NCBI RefSeq assembly: GCF_000340215.1
Contig: NW_006921554.1
Span: forward strand, 248,001 to 312,000
Source of the DNA: Pseudocercospora fijiensis CIRAD86
Taxonomy: Eukaryota > Ascomycota > Dothideomycetes > Mycosphaerellales > Mycosphaerellaceae
Direction: 5' to 3'
DNA: 64,000 nt
Below, in pieces: positions 43,067 through 54,229 of the stretch (within the stretch, counting starts at the first letter, position 1; each line of letters starts with the position of its first letter). Both the position numbers and the translations under genes were made by a program. Below the pieces are notes generated by a model, which worked only from the letters and a program-made list of their open reading frames with translations, had not been told where the DNA came from and did no database searches.

Positions 43067-44350
43067 ATAGCAGCGAACAATTAGAGACGAAGGGAAGACA
43101 GTTAAGAAGGAAGGGAGGACGAATAGAAAGCACTATATACGAGGGCAGAGGAGGTACTAAAGGCGGAAGATAGAAGAACCCCTAAAAGGGTATATAGGAT
43201 AATAATCTTAGAACTCCTTAGAGGACTAAAAGCAATCTATAACTAGGCAAGCTACGTAATTACAAAGGTAGCTAATATAGTCGTAGCAAAGATTACGAAG
43301 AAACAATAGAAGACAAGCCTAAACTACCGCACCTAAGCAGTAGTAGCTAGTTAGGAGGCGCTAAAACCCCCGAGGACAGTAGTTAGAGTCTATATTACGG
43401 ACCTATAGGAGTAAAAGGAAATCCAAGGACTTATAGGAAAAGAGATTATAGAAAGAATTATAGTTAAAGAGGTAATTAGGGCTAGGAACGAAGGTAAAGG
43501 GGTAATCAAGCTATTTATAGTATAAGAGCAGGACAAAAAGAAGCTAGAAACACAAAAAGAATAGACAACTAAGATAGGGAAAATAGCAAAGGTCTCCTAA
43601 TAGCAATTCATAATTATAGCCTATAGCATAATAAGAAGCTTCAAGGAAGAATAGGATATTAAGAGCCTATAGAGACAAAACCAAGCTATATACCTAGGCC
43701 TAAAGATTACAAAAGTAGCATAGATTAAAAGGAAAATCGAAGAGACTAAGAAGCAGTCTTCCCTAATTATCTAGGTAGGGAGTATAAAGCAAGCCAATAT
43801 AGTGCTAGACTAGGGGTTATTCTAGGACTTTAAAAGATTAGAAACAGAGATACATAGAAGCAACTATAGGATAATACAGTGCTTTAAATGTCAATACTAT
43901 AAACACTTAGCAGCTAAGTATATAAAGACAACCGATACCTGCTCCTATTATATAGGGGATTACTAGGTTAAAGAATGCAAAGCATATAAGGGAGAAGCAA
44001 GATATGTATACTACACTAAAAGACACCCCTCGTAGGCGAAGGAATGCCTAGTAAGAATATAGGCAGCTAGGAAGGCAAAGGAAGCTAGAATCAATATACT
44101 AAAAAGATATATAATAAGCTAGGGCAGCTAGGTATAGAAGCAACCTAGCTAAGTGCTACAAAAGAGGTCTAGGCAAGATAATAGGTTTATATTTAGGGCC
44201 TTATTAGCATAAGAGAGCTACTAGCAACTAGGGAGACTAAGATACCTTAATATTGCAGGAAAGGAAGTAGAGTAGATAAAGCTTAGTTAAATGTTAGTCT
44301 AAAGTAAGGGAAGACTAAAGGAAAACTTATAGGGAAATGAAATAGATAAA
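43067..44350 (+). pseudogene. LINE copy 1 ORF1 (gag-like RNA-binding protein)
   Basis: Starts at 43067 with ATA, which is ATG in copy 2. The N-terminal half is charged and helical, with RIIILELLRGLKA near 43195. At 43880-44055 lie three CCHC-type knuckles (first: CFKCQYYKHLAAK then Cys or Tyr). Several Cys codons have become Tyr (TGT to TAT), including two in the third knuckle. A Gln-rich C-terminal part follows. The protein would bind LINE RNA. It is inactivated by TAG/TAA. The stop position is ambiguous, around 44350. Confidence 0.8.
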
Positions 44351-44369
44351 ACCTAATAAACATTACAAC

Positions 44370-47300
44370 ATTACTAAACATTATACAGTATAATATTAAT
44401 AAGAGTAAAGACAAGGTATAGAGGAGCTTCCTTTAAGTACTAAACCTAAAAGAATATTATATTATTGCAATCTAAGAGCCCTAGCTTAACCTATATATAA
44501 AGAGACTAGCAATAGTCAAAGACCTAAGATACTACCTAATTATCTATAACTAGGGAGCCCTAAGGATATATATCTATATTAGTAAGGAGATAGATACAGA
44601 AACCTAGCAGGCTATACTATAGGAGGATAGGGACCTAATATTAGTTTAAGTAGAGATATCCTAAGGTACACTCTAAGTCTACTATATATATAACCTACTA
44701 CTAGACTTAAGAAGTAGTACCTAACTAAAAACCCTAGAAAGACTACCTAGAGTTATCTAGGGGAATACCTACTAAATCCTACTTAGGGATTTCAACCTCT
44801 ACTACCCCCTCTAGGGCTTAGACTTTACCCTAGCTTACTACTTCCTAGTAGGAAGACTAATTGATATATTAGAGAGGGAAGGAATAGAAATTGTTACCCT
44901 AAAGGGACTAATTACTTAGGAGGCAAGAGGAAGTAGTAGTACACTAGACCTATACTTTATATTATATTAGATTAGGAATAGGATTACAAGATATAGGGTC
45001 AACTAGGAACTAGAAGAATTATTAGACTACTTCCCGGTATAGATTAAGCTAAATATCTAAGCCAATTAGGAAAGGGAACTAGAAGAGAAGCTTAACTAGA
45101 AAGGTACCTAATAAGGCAGGATTAGGGAGGAACTAGAAAGGGACCTAAAACTAGAGGAACTCTTAATAAAGTACCTACTAAGGCTAGAGGACATTAATAA
45201 GGCAGTAGAAGAACTAACAGGAATCCTAAAACAGGTAGCTAGAAAGCATACCCTAGTAAAGAAACATTTACTATACTAGTAGCTATACTAGACTAGTAAG
45301 TATATAAGGAAGGTTAAAGTAGCAAGGAAGGCTAGGAGGCAGTAGACACAAACCTATACCTAGGAAGCATAGGATAACTATAACAAAGCCTACTAGGAAA
45401 AGAAGATCTAGATCTAGAAAGATAAGATACAAGAATAGAGATCTATAATAGGAATAATTACAAAGAAACTAGAGGAGATATAAAGGATAGCTAAATAGGT
45501 AAGGAGACCTAAATAGGACAAGGATATACTACTACAATTCCCGGATATTATAGACTAATAAGGACAAATGCAGACTATAATAGAAGGGAAAGCAAGAGCC
45601 CTAGGCTAACACTTCTTCTATAGAAAAGTATAAGTAGACCTATTAGATATAAAGGAGAAAGAACAAGAGACTCTACTACTAGGTATACTAAGAGACACCT
45701 AGGTTAAACCCGAAACTATTAAAAGGATCCTAAAGAAAATTCTAGGCAATAAGGCACTAGGAGAAGACAAGATCTATAACAAACTTCTAAAAGCATATAG
45801 GAAGGGGCTAGCCCTAGTACTAGCTAATATCTTTTTATAAAGCCTAGTACTAGGACACTACCTAAGACTATTTAGGAAGTCCCTAATAGTAGTGCTAAGG
45901 AAGCCCTAGAAGGAAGACTATATATAGCTCAAGGCCTATAGACTAATAGCCCTACTTAATACAATAGGTAAGGTGCTAGAAAAAATTGTCGCTAAAAGGC
46001 TAATAACCTTTACCGAGGAAAGGAACATCCTTTCTAAAGGCTAGATAGAAGGAAGAAAGAAGAGGTCAATACTAATAGCTATAGAACTAATTATAGAACA
46101 GATTAAGTATATCTAGCACTATAGTTAAAACTAGGTAGTAACCCTCCTCTCCCTCGATATCTTAGGAGCCTTTAATAATATCTCCTATAAAAGGCTCCTA
46201 TATATACTTAAATAGAAAGCTATACTAAACTAGATAGTCTAATTTATCTAGTCCTTCCTATAGGAAAGATTAATATAGCTTATTCTAGGCAAATTCAAAT
46301 TAGACCTAATACTAACTAAAAAGGGAATCCCCTAAGGATTAACACTCTCCCTAATCCTCTTCCTTATCTTTATAGCAGACCTACTCCTACTCCTAGAATT
46401 AAAAAACATATTAGCATTAGGGTTTATAGATAATACAAACATCCTAGCCTAGTCTAAGATAATAGAAACCAACTACAAGATCCTAGAAGAGAAGCACTAG
46501 GAATATAAAAAATAGGTAAGGAGGTATAGAGCAAAATTCGCCCTAGAAAAGTACTAGCTTATCCACTTTAGTAAGGCTAAATCAACCTATAATATAAAGC
46601 AATCAATTACTATCTAAGGCTTTAAAACCTAACTATTAGTAGAGCTTAGGGTACTAGGGATCTAGCTAGATCCAAAACTGAATTAGGGACTATAAGTAAA
46701 GAAGGCAAAGCAGAGGGTAGATACTAATATACAATCTATTAATAGGCTTATAGCCTCTATATAGGGGGCTATATTCGAGAAAGCTAAAGTTATATACAAA
46801 GCAATTGTTAAGCTAGCAATACTATATAGAGCACAGATATAGACAGCCTAAGAGAAAACACTAAAGAGGATTAAGCAACTAGTTAGTAGGTCCTAAACCT
46901 AAAGCCTAAAGAAAATCCTAGGAGTATACAAAACTATACTAATAAGGGTAGTAGAAATAGAATTAGGGATCCTACTAGTCAAACAATACTTCAAGGGACT
47001 AAGACACTAATATATAGCAAAGACAATAGAATACCTAGCCTAATAGACTATCTAAAAGGCACTAGACAAGATAAAAGCCTAGTATATTAGGACTAGGAGG
47101 CGAGACAGACTACAAATAACTCCCTAGAAAGTCAAAGACCTAGAGCAATATAGAGTCTTAATAAGAGAAATGCTAGAGAAAGAGCTTTAGGGACCAAATA
47201 TAAGGCTAAAGGAAGATAAGCTAAAGGGAGAGAAACAAAGCCTAGCAGAATCAATTACTAGACACCTATAGGAATAGGAATAGAATAAAACATAAGTTAG

Positions 47301-47745
47301 GCTAGGAACCCTAAAGGTACTAATTAAATTTAGTTAATACAACTACTAGCTCTATAAGGACCTAAATAGGGCCGAAGCAAGCCTAGCTATCCAAATCAGA
47401 TCTAAACATATTAGACTTAGATCTTACCTATTTAGAAGAAACGTCCTAGGAATTAAAAGCAGAGCTTACTAATATAGCTACTAATCTTAGAACCCTAAGT
47501 ATATGCTACTAGTCTGCCCTTAATAGTTAGAAGGCAGAAGTAATTAGAGACTAAAAGCAATAGAAAGGGAATACGACAAGCTAATCTAGAGTAAAGAAGA
47601 TCTAAAGAGGATAGTAAAGTAGATTATTAAACAGGGATTTGTATAATAATTCGCACTAGTAAGGGAAACTAAGGAGTAGATAAGAAGGAGGGAAGAAGAG
47701 GGGGAAAGAAGGGCAGGGCAGCAGGCAAGGTAGTTAGAGGGTAAT
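44370..47745 (+). pseudogene. LINE copy 1 ORF2 (endonuclease and reverse transcriptase)
   Basis: An APE-type endonuclease comes first (NPKEYYIIAIQEPQL near 44450; RDFNLYYPLQGL near 44785, from GDFN.HHP.WG). The reverse transcriptase follows: RLIALLNTIGKVLEKIVAKR near 45945, LSLDILGAFNNISYKRL near 46155, GIPQGLTLSLILFLIFIADL near 46325. The catalytic box reads GFIDNTNILA at 46421-46445, where FxDD has become DN by G-to-A. The C-terminal part ends with a Cys/His motif remnant near 47475-47520. No RNase H was seen. The layout matches Tad1-clade LINEs of fungi. Confidence 0.9.
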
Positions 47746-47944
47746 AACTATAACACTAGTATACCCTAGAGGAAGGAAAACAAGGAAACAAGGAAGATTA
47801 GCACTTATAAGTAGGACAGGAGGGAGGTTTTTACCAATAAGTTAGTTTCCTACCTAAAACAATATATAGAAACAGACCTATATAGGCCGAAAGGCACTAC
47901 AATAGGCAAATGAAATATCTATCTATCTATCTATTATCTATATC

Positions 47945-48350
47945 CTTATAATACTATATAAGCTTATAAGCTATCTTCTTCTATACCGAGAGTACTAGAT
48001 ATTTAAAGGCTAGAGTATTATATTTCCGCTATATTAGTAGCTAACTATAGGTATCGACAATATCGCTTCGTTATACGCGCTCGCGAATATAATTATCGAG
48101 TTAGTATAGGTATATTATAAGGCCTAGAAACAGTTAGTTATTCTTAGTAGTTATAGTATAGAAGGGAAGAATATAGTCGAAGAAGCCGTTTTAAGGAATT
48201 CTAGCTATTCAAAAAAATAAAGAAGAGGGCTTCTTCTAGATAAATATAGATAATACTATAAAAAGGGTACGGATACGTACCTCGTAAGCTCTATTTACGT
48301 ATCTAAGGGCTTAGTAACCGGTTTATTCGAAACGGAGTACTAAGAGATCT
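47945..48350 (+). pseudogene. Copia-like remnant, continuation after LINE-1
   Basis: The sequence CTTATAATACTATATAAGC continues the element broken at 43060, as in the intact relative at 49801. Around 48270-48310 it matches 50155-50190 (CGTAAGCTCTATTTACGTATCTA). No catalytic motif is visible. It fades into unrecognised DNA near 48350. Confidence 0.5.
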
Positions 48351-49370
48351 AAGTATATTAACCTATAAAGTAAATTCGAGGTAGCTCTAGTATGCCCTAT
48401 AGGTTCTATATACCCCTATAGAGTGCCCTAAAACTGCCGAAATTAGTATGTAAATCGGGGTATTACAAACACCCCTTATATAACCTAAATACCTCGGATT
48501 CCTACCGTTCCGAATAGCCGTAATAACTCGAAAACGACTAAGTCTACGCCTATACCTTAGTACTACTACTTCTACCGCTTAGAAGCGACAACCTCTCCTT
48601 AGATCCGTCGTTTTAGTAGTCTAATTAGTATAGGAGATAGCGTACGAGAGGATTAATCTATCCGGTACGGTTTAGGTAGTATAACTATATATAATCTTCT
48701 ACGAGCGCGTTTCGAAGGTATACTAGCTTACTAACTAAGGGCTTATAACGAGGACGAGGCTTATAAGAGCTACCTAATAGCTATAGTATATTAAGTAAAG
48801 TGTCTTTACTAGTATATAATAGAACAGGTAATAAATATAGAGCTACAGATAGTGCCGAAGAAGGTAACTCTACTATAGAAGGTGGCTCCGCTATAGAAGG
48901 TAGCTCCGCTACAGAAGGTAGAAATAACCTACTTAGTAAGGGCAAATTATCTAGTAAGGACGATAGCAACGGCTATTAATGCTTTAATGCCTCGTCGTTA
49001 TCGCATTAATTACTTTTGCTAGCGTCCTTTAGTAAAGATAGTAGCAATCGACTAACTAGCGTTAATTATAGAAGAGGGTCTATATCTAAGAGGCTATTAA
49101 ATAGGTCCTTATTAACCTCGTATAGTACGTCTTTATCTTTAACTTTAGCCTAAGTAATAACGCCGTCACTATTAGGTAGACTATAGACTAGTAGAGCGTA
49201 GCCTTCGATAATAAGGCGAGGCCGATATAGAAGGTTAGTTATAGAAGCGATAGGTACTAGTAGTAATAGTAATAGAGCTAGAGGTATATAGAAGACTAGT
49301 TACCGTAACGGCTTATCGTTAATAACTCGCTACTTTATAGTACGACGAGTCATTAATTTAGCCTACTAAG
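48350..49370 (-). other. Unrecognised region with one degenerate minus-strand frame
   Basis: A minus-strand frame at about 49310-48990 reads with few stops. It contains a hydrophobic run (FYIPLALLLLLLVPIASI), then GYALLVYSLPNSDGVIT and an acidic stretch. It could be the C-terminal part of the transposase at 50200-52000 displaced by the Copia piece, but nothing proves it. At 48856-48924 there are nearly four units of an 18-bp repeat (GCTCCGCTATAGAAGGTA). Confidence 0.3.
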
Positions 49371-50210
49371 TACTATTCTTAAACTACTAGTCTATCTAAA
49401 CGATACGCGAGTCGTAGCTAAGTGCTATAAAGTTAGTAACCTACTATAGAAGGGCCTTATATTACTAACCGTCGGTAAGGTTAGAAGCCTACGAGCCGTA
49501 GAACCGGAAGAAGGCCTATAAGGCTGCTTCTTATATAGAATAGAAGTATTCCTTTACCTAGCGCTTCCGAGATACTCCTAGTGCCTTATAAACGTAGAAG
49601 ACCTATACTAACTGTTTAGCTTTACTAATATAGAGGCTATAGCGGTATAGTATAAGACGACTAATTCCTTCCTTATAAAAGCGCTAAATATACTAATAAG
49701 GAAGGTAATAGCTATACTAGAAGTAATAGAAGCACTTAGTATATATATTATCGTTCGTAGCTAGTAGAGCTATTCGCTAAGTAGGCTTATTATTATCTAT
49801 ATCCTTATAGTACTATATAAGCTTATCCGCTATTATCTTCTTAATAGAAAGAGGTAACCGTCGAAATTCCGAAGTCTTCTCTTAACGCTATATTAGAAGC
49901 TAGCTATTCTTATCGATAACGCTATTTTAACGGACGCGCTCGCGGATATAGTTACTAAGCTAAGCGAGGTATATAACGGTACCTAGAGTAGTTAGTTATT
50001 ATTATATAGAAGAGACAAGAAGCCGTAGAAGTCTAAGAATAATACTAAAGGCTAAAAGCTAGCCTATTCTAAGAAATCCGCCCGTTCTAAGGAATATAGT
50101 AGGAGGACTCTATTCTTATAGAATTCTAATAGCAATAGAAGAAGGGGAAGAATATATACTTCGCAAGCTCTATTTACGTATCTAACGCTTATCTCGGTAC
50201 TTTAAGTATA
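49370..50210 (+). pseudogene. Second Copia-like fragment
   Basis: Collinear with 42580-43060 plus 47945-48310, so it is another copy of the same element without the LINE. The frame includes RKKAYKAASYIEQKYSFTQRF near 49500, matched by RKKAYIATSYIEQKYSFTQRF near 42690. It provides the intact target site for LINE-1. No protease, integrase or RT was seen. Confidence 0.55.
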
Positions 50211-52000
50211 TATAATAGCCTTCTAATAGACGAGTAGTACGAACGGCTATTAAAATCGGGTCTCCGAGCCTTGCCTAAGTCGCCTAGCGATCGCTATCGG
50301 AAGTCTTCTAATTAGCCTTTAAATAGGCTAGTTCTTTACTCGATTTGGTCGTATTATAGATCTTAAAGGCGGCTATTGCTTAGTTAATAAAGTATTAGCA
50401 TTCTTCTTAGTCTCGAGCGATAAATAGAGCCTTACTTAATGCCTTTAAAATAGATAGAAAGCGCTTAAAGTGCTTCTTAAGGGTCTTAATAAGGTGCCGT
50501 TAGTAGAGGCGTTAAATAATACTGTAATCTATAAGACTATAACTAACTCCGAGCTCTTTACTTACTAAGTCGTTAGTTATTAACTATAGTAGTATCTAGG
50601 AAGATTGCTTAGTATAGTTAAAGTTGTCTTAATCTTTAGCCCTAGAAGAATAGCGGTTAGCCTAGTTAAAGAAGAAGTACTTCCTATAGATATTAAAACC
50701 GGTTATCTAGTATTTGTAGTCTAATTTAGCTATTTCTTAAAGGCTCGAGATTGCCTTCTTAATTAGGTATACTTACTCGCAATCTATAAGGAAGTAAGAC
50801 GTTAGAAGCTACTCTAGACAGTTATTACGGGCGTATATAGTTAAGAGAGGCTATTTAAGCCTATTAGTAAGGTATATAGAATCTAGTAAGAATAAGGACC
50901 TATAGTTGCGAAGGGCTCGAAGTTGCTAGTTTGCCGCCTAAATTAGGCCTTTATAGACGAGTCTATCGCTTCTACGAGATTTAATTATCTCTATAAAGCT
51001 ACTTCCACTACTAAATTTAGTAGACAAGTACTAATAAGCCTACTATAACTGCTCCCTAATAGCTAGTTTAGTATCTTATCTTCGCTTATTACTTAGTCGC
51101 TTTAGACCTTCTCGATTAGCGCTAGAAACACGGTCTCGAGTAATACTAACCGTACTAGTATTATACTAAATTTGCCGCTATTTAGGCCTTCTTATTTCCT
51201 TAACTAACTAAGCGACTAACGTTAAGCTACCTCGAGAAGCAATTAGGTCCTTCTATACCGCCTTTACGCTATCGTTAGTTTATAAGGAATCGACGAATTC
51301 GAGACTATACGAATAGCGGTTAGTAAGCGGCCTTAATACTACGTAGACTAGCCTTAGAACCGTTAAATTCGTACTTAGAGTCGAAGGCAGCTCGGCTAGT
51401 ATATAATTATCGAGAAACTCGTCTTCGTAATTTAGTCGCTTCTCGTAGACCTTAATAATTACTAACTTCGCGCAATAGTCGTATATATATATCGTACGCG
51501 CTACGCGCTATCCCTAAGGCCTTCTACGCTTAAAAATAACCTCTCTACTATCTACGCGGTAATAGTCTATATAGCGCTTATAGATACGATACTCGAAGCT
51601 AAGTCGGCGATATAGCCGACCTTGCGAGTCCTTTAATAGCTTCTTCGGTCGATTCTTATAATACTATATATTAGTTACGAAATAGCGGTATTTGTCGTAT
51701 TCGAGGCCTTCTATCCGTAGACCCTCGTACGCCTAAATACTACTTAACTCGGCTATAGGAGGGTAGAAGATTAGGCGCCTTCGGTTATATATATTTAGTA
51801 GAAATAGGCTCTTAAACGATATACTAGTTTAGAGCTATCCTCGACCTTACCGACCTTACCGACCTTATACGTACCGGCCGCTCTACCTCTAGCTTAGCAA
51901 GCAACGCTTCTATATCCTTAGGAGGTAGGTATTTCTTTTATATCGTAAAGAGCGTAGAATTTAGCGATAGGAAGGTAGAAACAAGCGCGATACGTAATCG
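50210..52000 (-). pseudogene. MULE-like transposase, broken
   Basis: A minus-strand frame of about 550 codons with sparse RIP stops. The N-terminal region (about 51800-51450) is Tyr/Arg-rich (YDKYRYFVTNIQYYKNRPKK) and may be a mutated zinc-binding DNA-recognition domain. The core has LFLLDSIYLTNRLKQPLLTI (Asp codon at 50881-50883), matching the Mutator-like D(S/T)TYxTN motif, then LIDCEQVYLIKKAI. The C-terminal part ends near 50240, against the Copia fragment. No TIRs were found. It is distinct from the MULE at 58907-62137. An origin in another DDE family is possible. Confidence 0.55.
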
Positions 52001-52866
52001 CGAGGAAGAGGTAGAATAGGTTAATAAACAAGAGGTAGAAATAGCCGCTAGACAAGGTCTAGTTTAGCTCTATTCTAGACTCCTTATTTATAGGCCTATA
52101 CTATACGATTATATAGCTTTAAATTAGCTCGAAATTAGACCTGTTAGCGGTCTATATATAGCCTATTAACAACTATAGAAGTAGTTAAGCGTCCTTACAA
52201 ACCTAGCCGCCGTAGCGGCGCGATCTATACCCTTATATAGGTTGATATACTTACACCTAGTACTAAGACTAGTTAATTAGTTAAGATTCTATACTTTACT
52301 AACAAATTTGCTAGGCAATCGATAGTTTACGAGCGACTAGACTAGTAGCTATCTCTTATATCGAACTAGCGACGAACGAGCTATTATAATTACTATCTTC
52401 TACCTTATTTTACTACCTAAAGGTACTACCTAAAGTCTAGCCTTTACCGAGAGTACGAGGATGCGATAACTATATAGAAGATATACCTCGTTATCTAATT
52501 TACTTATTATAGCGGCTGCTAATATAGAAGGCTATATACTAACAAGCGCTATAATAATAAAGATTAGATTATAGACACGATAGGCTCTAAGTTCTAAAGA
52601 TCGTATATCCTCTACTATAGATAATATATAGATAATATATAGATAATATATAGATAATATATAGATAATACATAGATTATATATAGATTATATATAGATT
52701 ATATATAGGTTATATATAGATTATATATAGATTATATATAGATTATATATAGATTATATATAGATTATATTGTCTTATAGTAAGAGATTTTCTCTAGAGA
52801 TATCTTACTATAGATAAATTCTAGATCCTCTTTGTCTTCTAATAGAATAGGTATATACTTAAATAA
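52001..52866. other. Non-coding stretch with a TATAGATTATA minisatellite
   Basis: No recognised frame. From about 52612 to 52770 it consists of ATATAGATAATAT, then TATAGATTATA units (roughly 13 tandem copies of 11-12 bp). TATATACTTAAATAA at 52852-52866 is the left target duplication of LINE-2. Confidence 0.6.
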
Positions 52867-52926
52867 GATTCCTAAGATCTTTGAATAGGAAGGTAGCTAT
52901 ATTACGAGCATAGCCGTTATAAGAAA

Positions 52927-54210
52927 ATGGCAGCGAACAATCAGAGACGAAGGGAAGACAGTTAAGAAGGAAGGGAGGACGAATAGAAAGCACTATATAC
53001 TAGGGTAGAGGAGGTGCTAAAGGCGGAAGATAGAAGAACCCCTAAGAGGGCATATAGGATAATAATCTTAGAACTCCTTAGAGGACTAAAAGCAATCTAC
53101 AACTAGGCAAGCCACGTAATTATAAAGGTAGCTAATACAGTCGCAGCAAAGATTACGAAGAAACAATAGGAGACAAGCCTAAACTACCGCACCTAGGTAG
53201 TAGTAGCTAGTTAGGAGGCGCTAAAACCCCCGAGGATAGTAGTTAGAGTCTATATTACGGACCTATAGGAGCAAAAGGAAATCTAAGGACTTATAGGGAA
53301 AGAGATTACAGAAAGAATTATAGTTAAAGAGGTAATTAGGGCTAGGAACGAAGGTAAAGGGGTAATTAAGCTGTTTATAGTATAAGAGTAGGATAAAAAG
53401 AAGCTAGAAATATAAAAAGAATAGACAACTAAGATAGGGAAAATAGCAAAGGTCTCCTAATAGCAATTCATAATTATAGCCTATAGCATAATAAGAAGCT
53501 TTAAGGAAGAACAGGATATTAAGAGCCTATAGAGACAAAACCAAGCTATATACCTAGGCCTAAAGATTATAAAAGTAGTATAAATTAAAAGGAAAATCGA
53601 AGAGACTAAGAAGTAGTCTTCCCTAATTATCTAGGTAGGGAGTATAGAGCAAGCTAATATAGTACTAGACTAGGGGTTGTTCTAGGACTTTAAAAGATTA
53701 GAAACAGAGATATATAGAAGCAACTATAAGATAATATAGTGCTTTAAATATCAATACTATAGACACTTAGTAGCTAAGTGTATAAAGACAACTAATACCT
53801 ACTCCTATTATATAGGGGATTACTAGGTTAAAGAATGTAAAGCACATAAGGGAGAAGCAAGATGTATATACTGTACTAAAAGACACCCCTCTTAGGCGAA
53901 GGAATACCTAGTAAGAATATAGGTAGCTAGGAAGGCAAAGGAAGCCAGAATTAATATACTAAAAAGATACATAACAAGCTAGGGTAGCTAGGTATAGAAG
54001 CAACCTAGCTAAGTACTATAAAAGAGGTCTAGATAAGATAATAGGTTTACATTTAGGGCCTTACTAGTATAAGAGAGTTACTAGCAACTAGGGAGACTAA
54101 GATACCTTAATATTATAGGAAAGGAAGTAGGGCAGACAAAGCTTAGTTAAATGTTAGTCTAAAGTAAGGGAAGACTAAAGGAAAACTTATAGGGAAATGA
54201 TATAGATAAA
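52927..54210 (+). pseudogene. LINE copy 2 ORF1
   Basis: Begins ATG GCA GCG AAC AAT CAG (MAANNQRRRE). It is otherwise as copy 1, with zinc knuckles at 53740-53915. In the first knuckle the second Cys is Tyr, whereas Cys pairs elsewhere that are lost in copy 1 are kept here, so the copies were mutated independently. TAG stops begin within 15 codons. The product is an RNA-binding gag-like protein. Confidence 0.8.
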
Positions 54211-54229
54211 ACCTAATAAACATTACAAC

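Larger units (their letters stand above)
43061..47932 (+). mobile_element. LINE retrotransposon, Tad1-like (copy 1)
   Basis: 4.87 kb between target duplications TATTATCTATATC (43048-43060 and 47932-47944, the first base shared with the tail). The uninterrupted site is seen at 49788-49800. It has two frames (ORF1 with CCHC knuckles; ORF2 with endonuclease, reverse transcriptase and a C-terminal Cys motif) and ends in ATGAAATATCTATCTATC..., a tetranucleotide tail in place of poly(A). It is nearly identical to 52921-57800; differences are almost all C/T or G/A. RIP is lighter than in the hAT and Gypsy elements. Confidence 0.93.

Noticed and set aside
48781..48969. Open minus-strand frame of 62 codons with a Pro/Ser/Leu repeat
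   Set aside because: The repeat comes from an 18-bp tandem; it has no start context or relatives.
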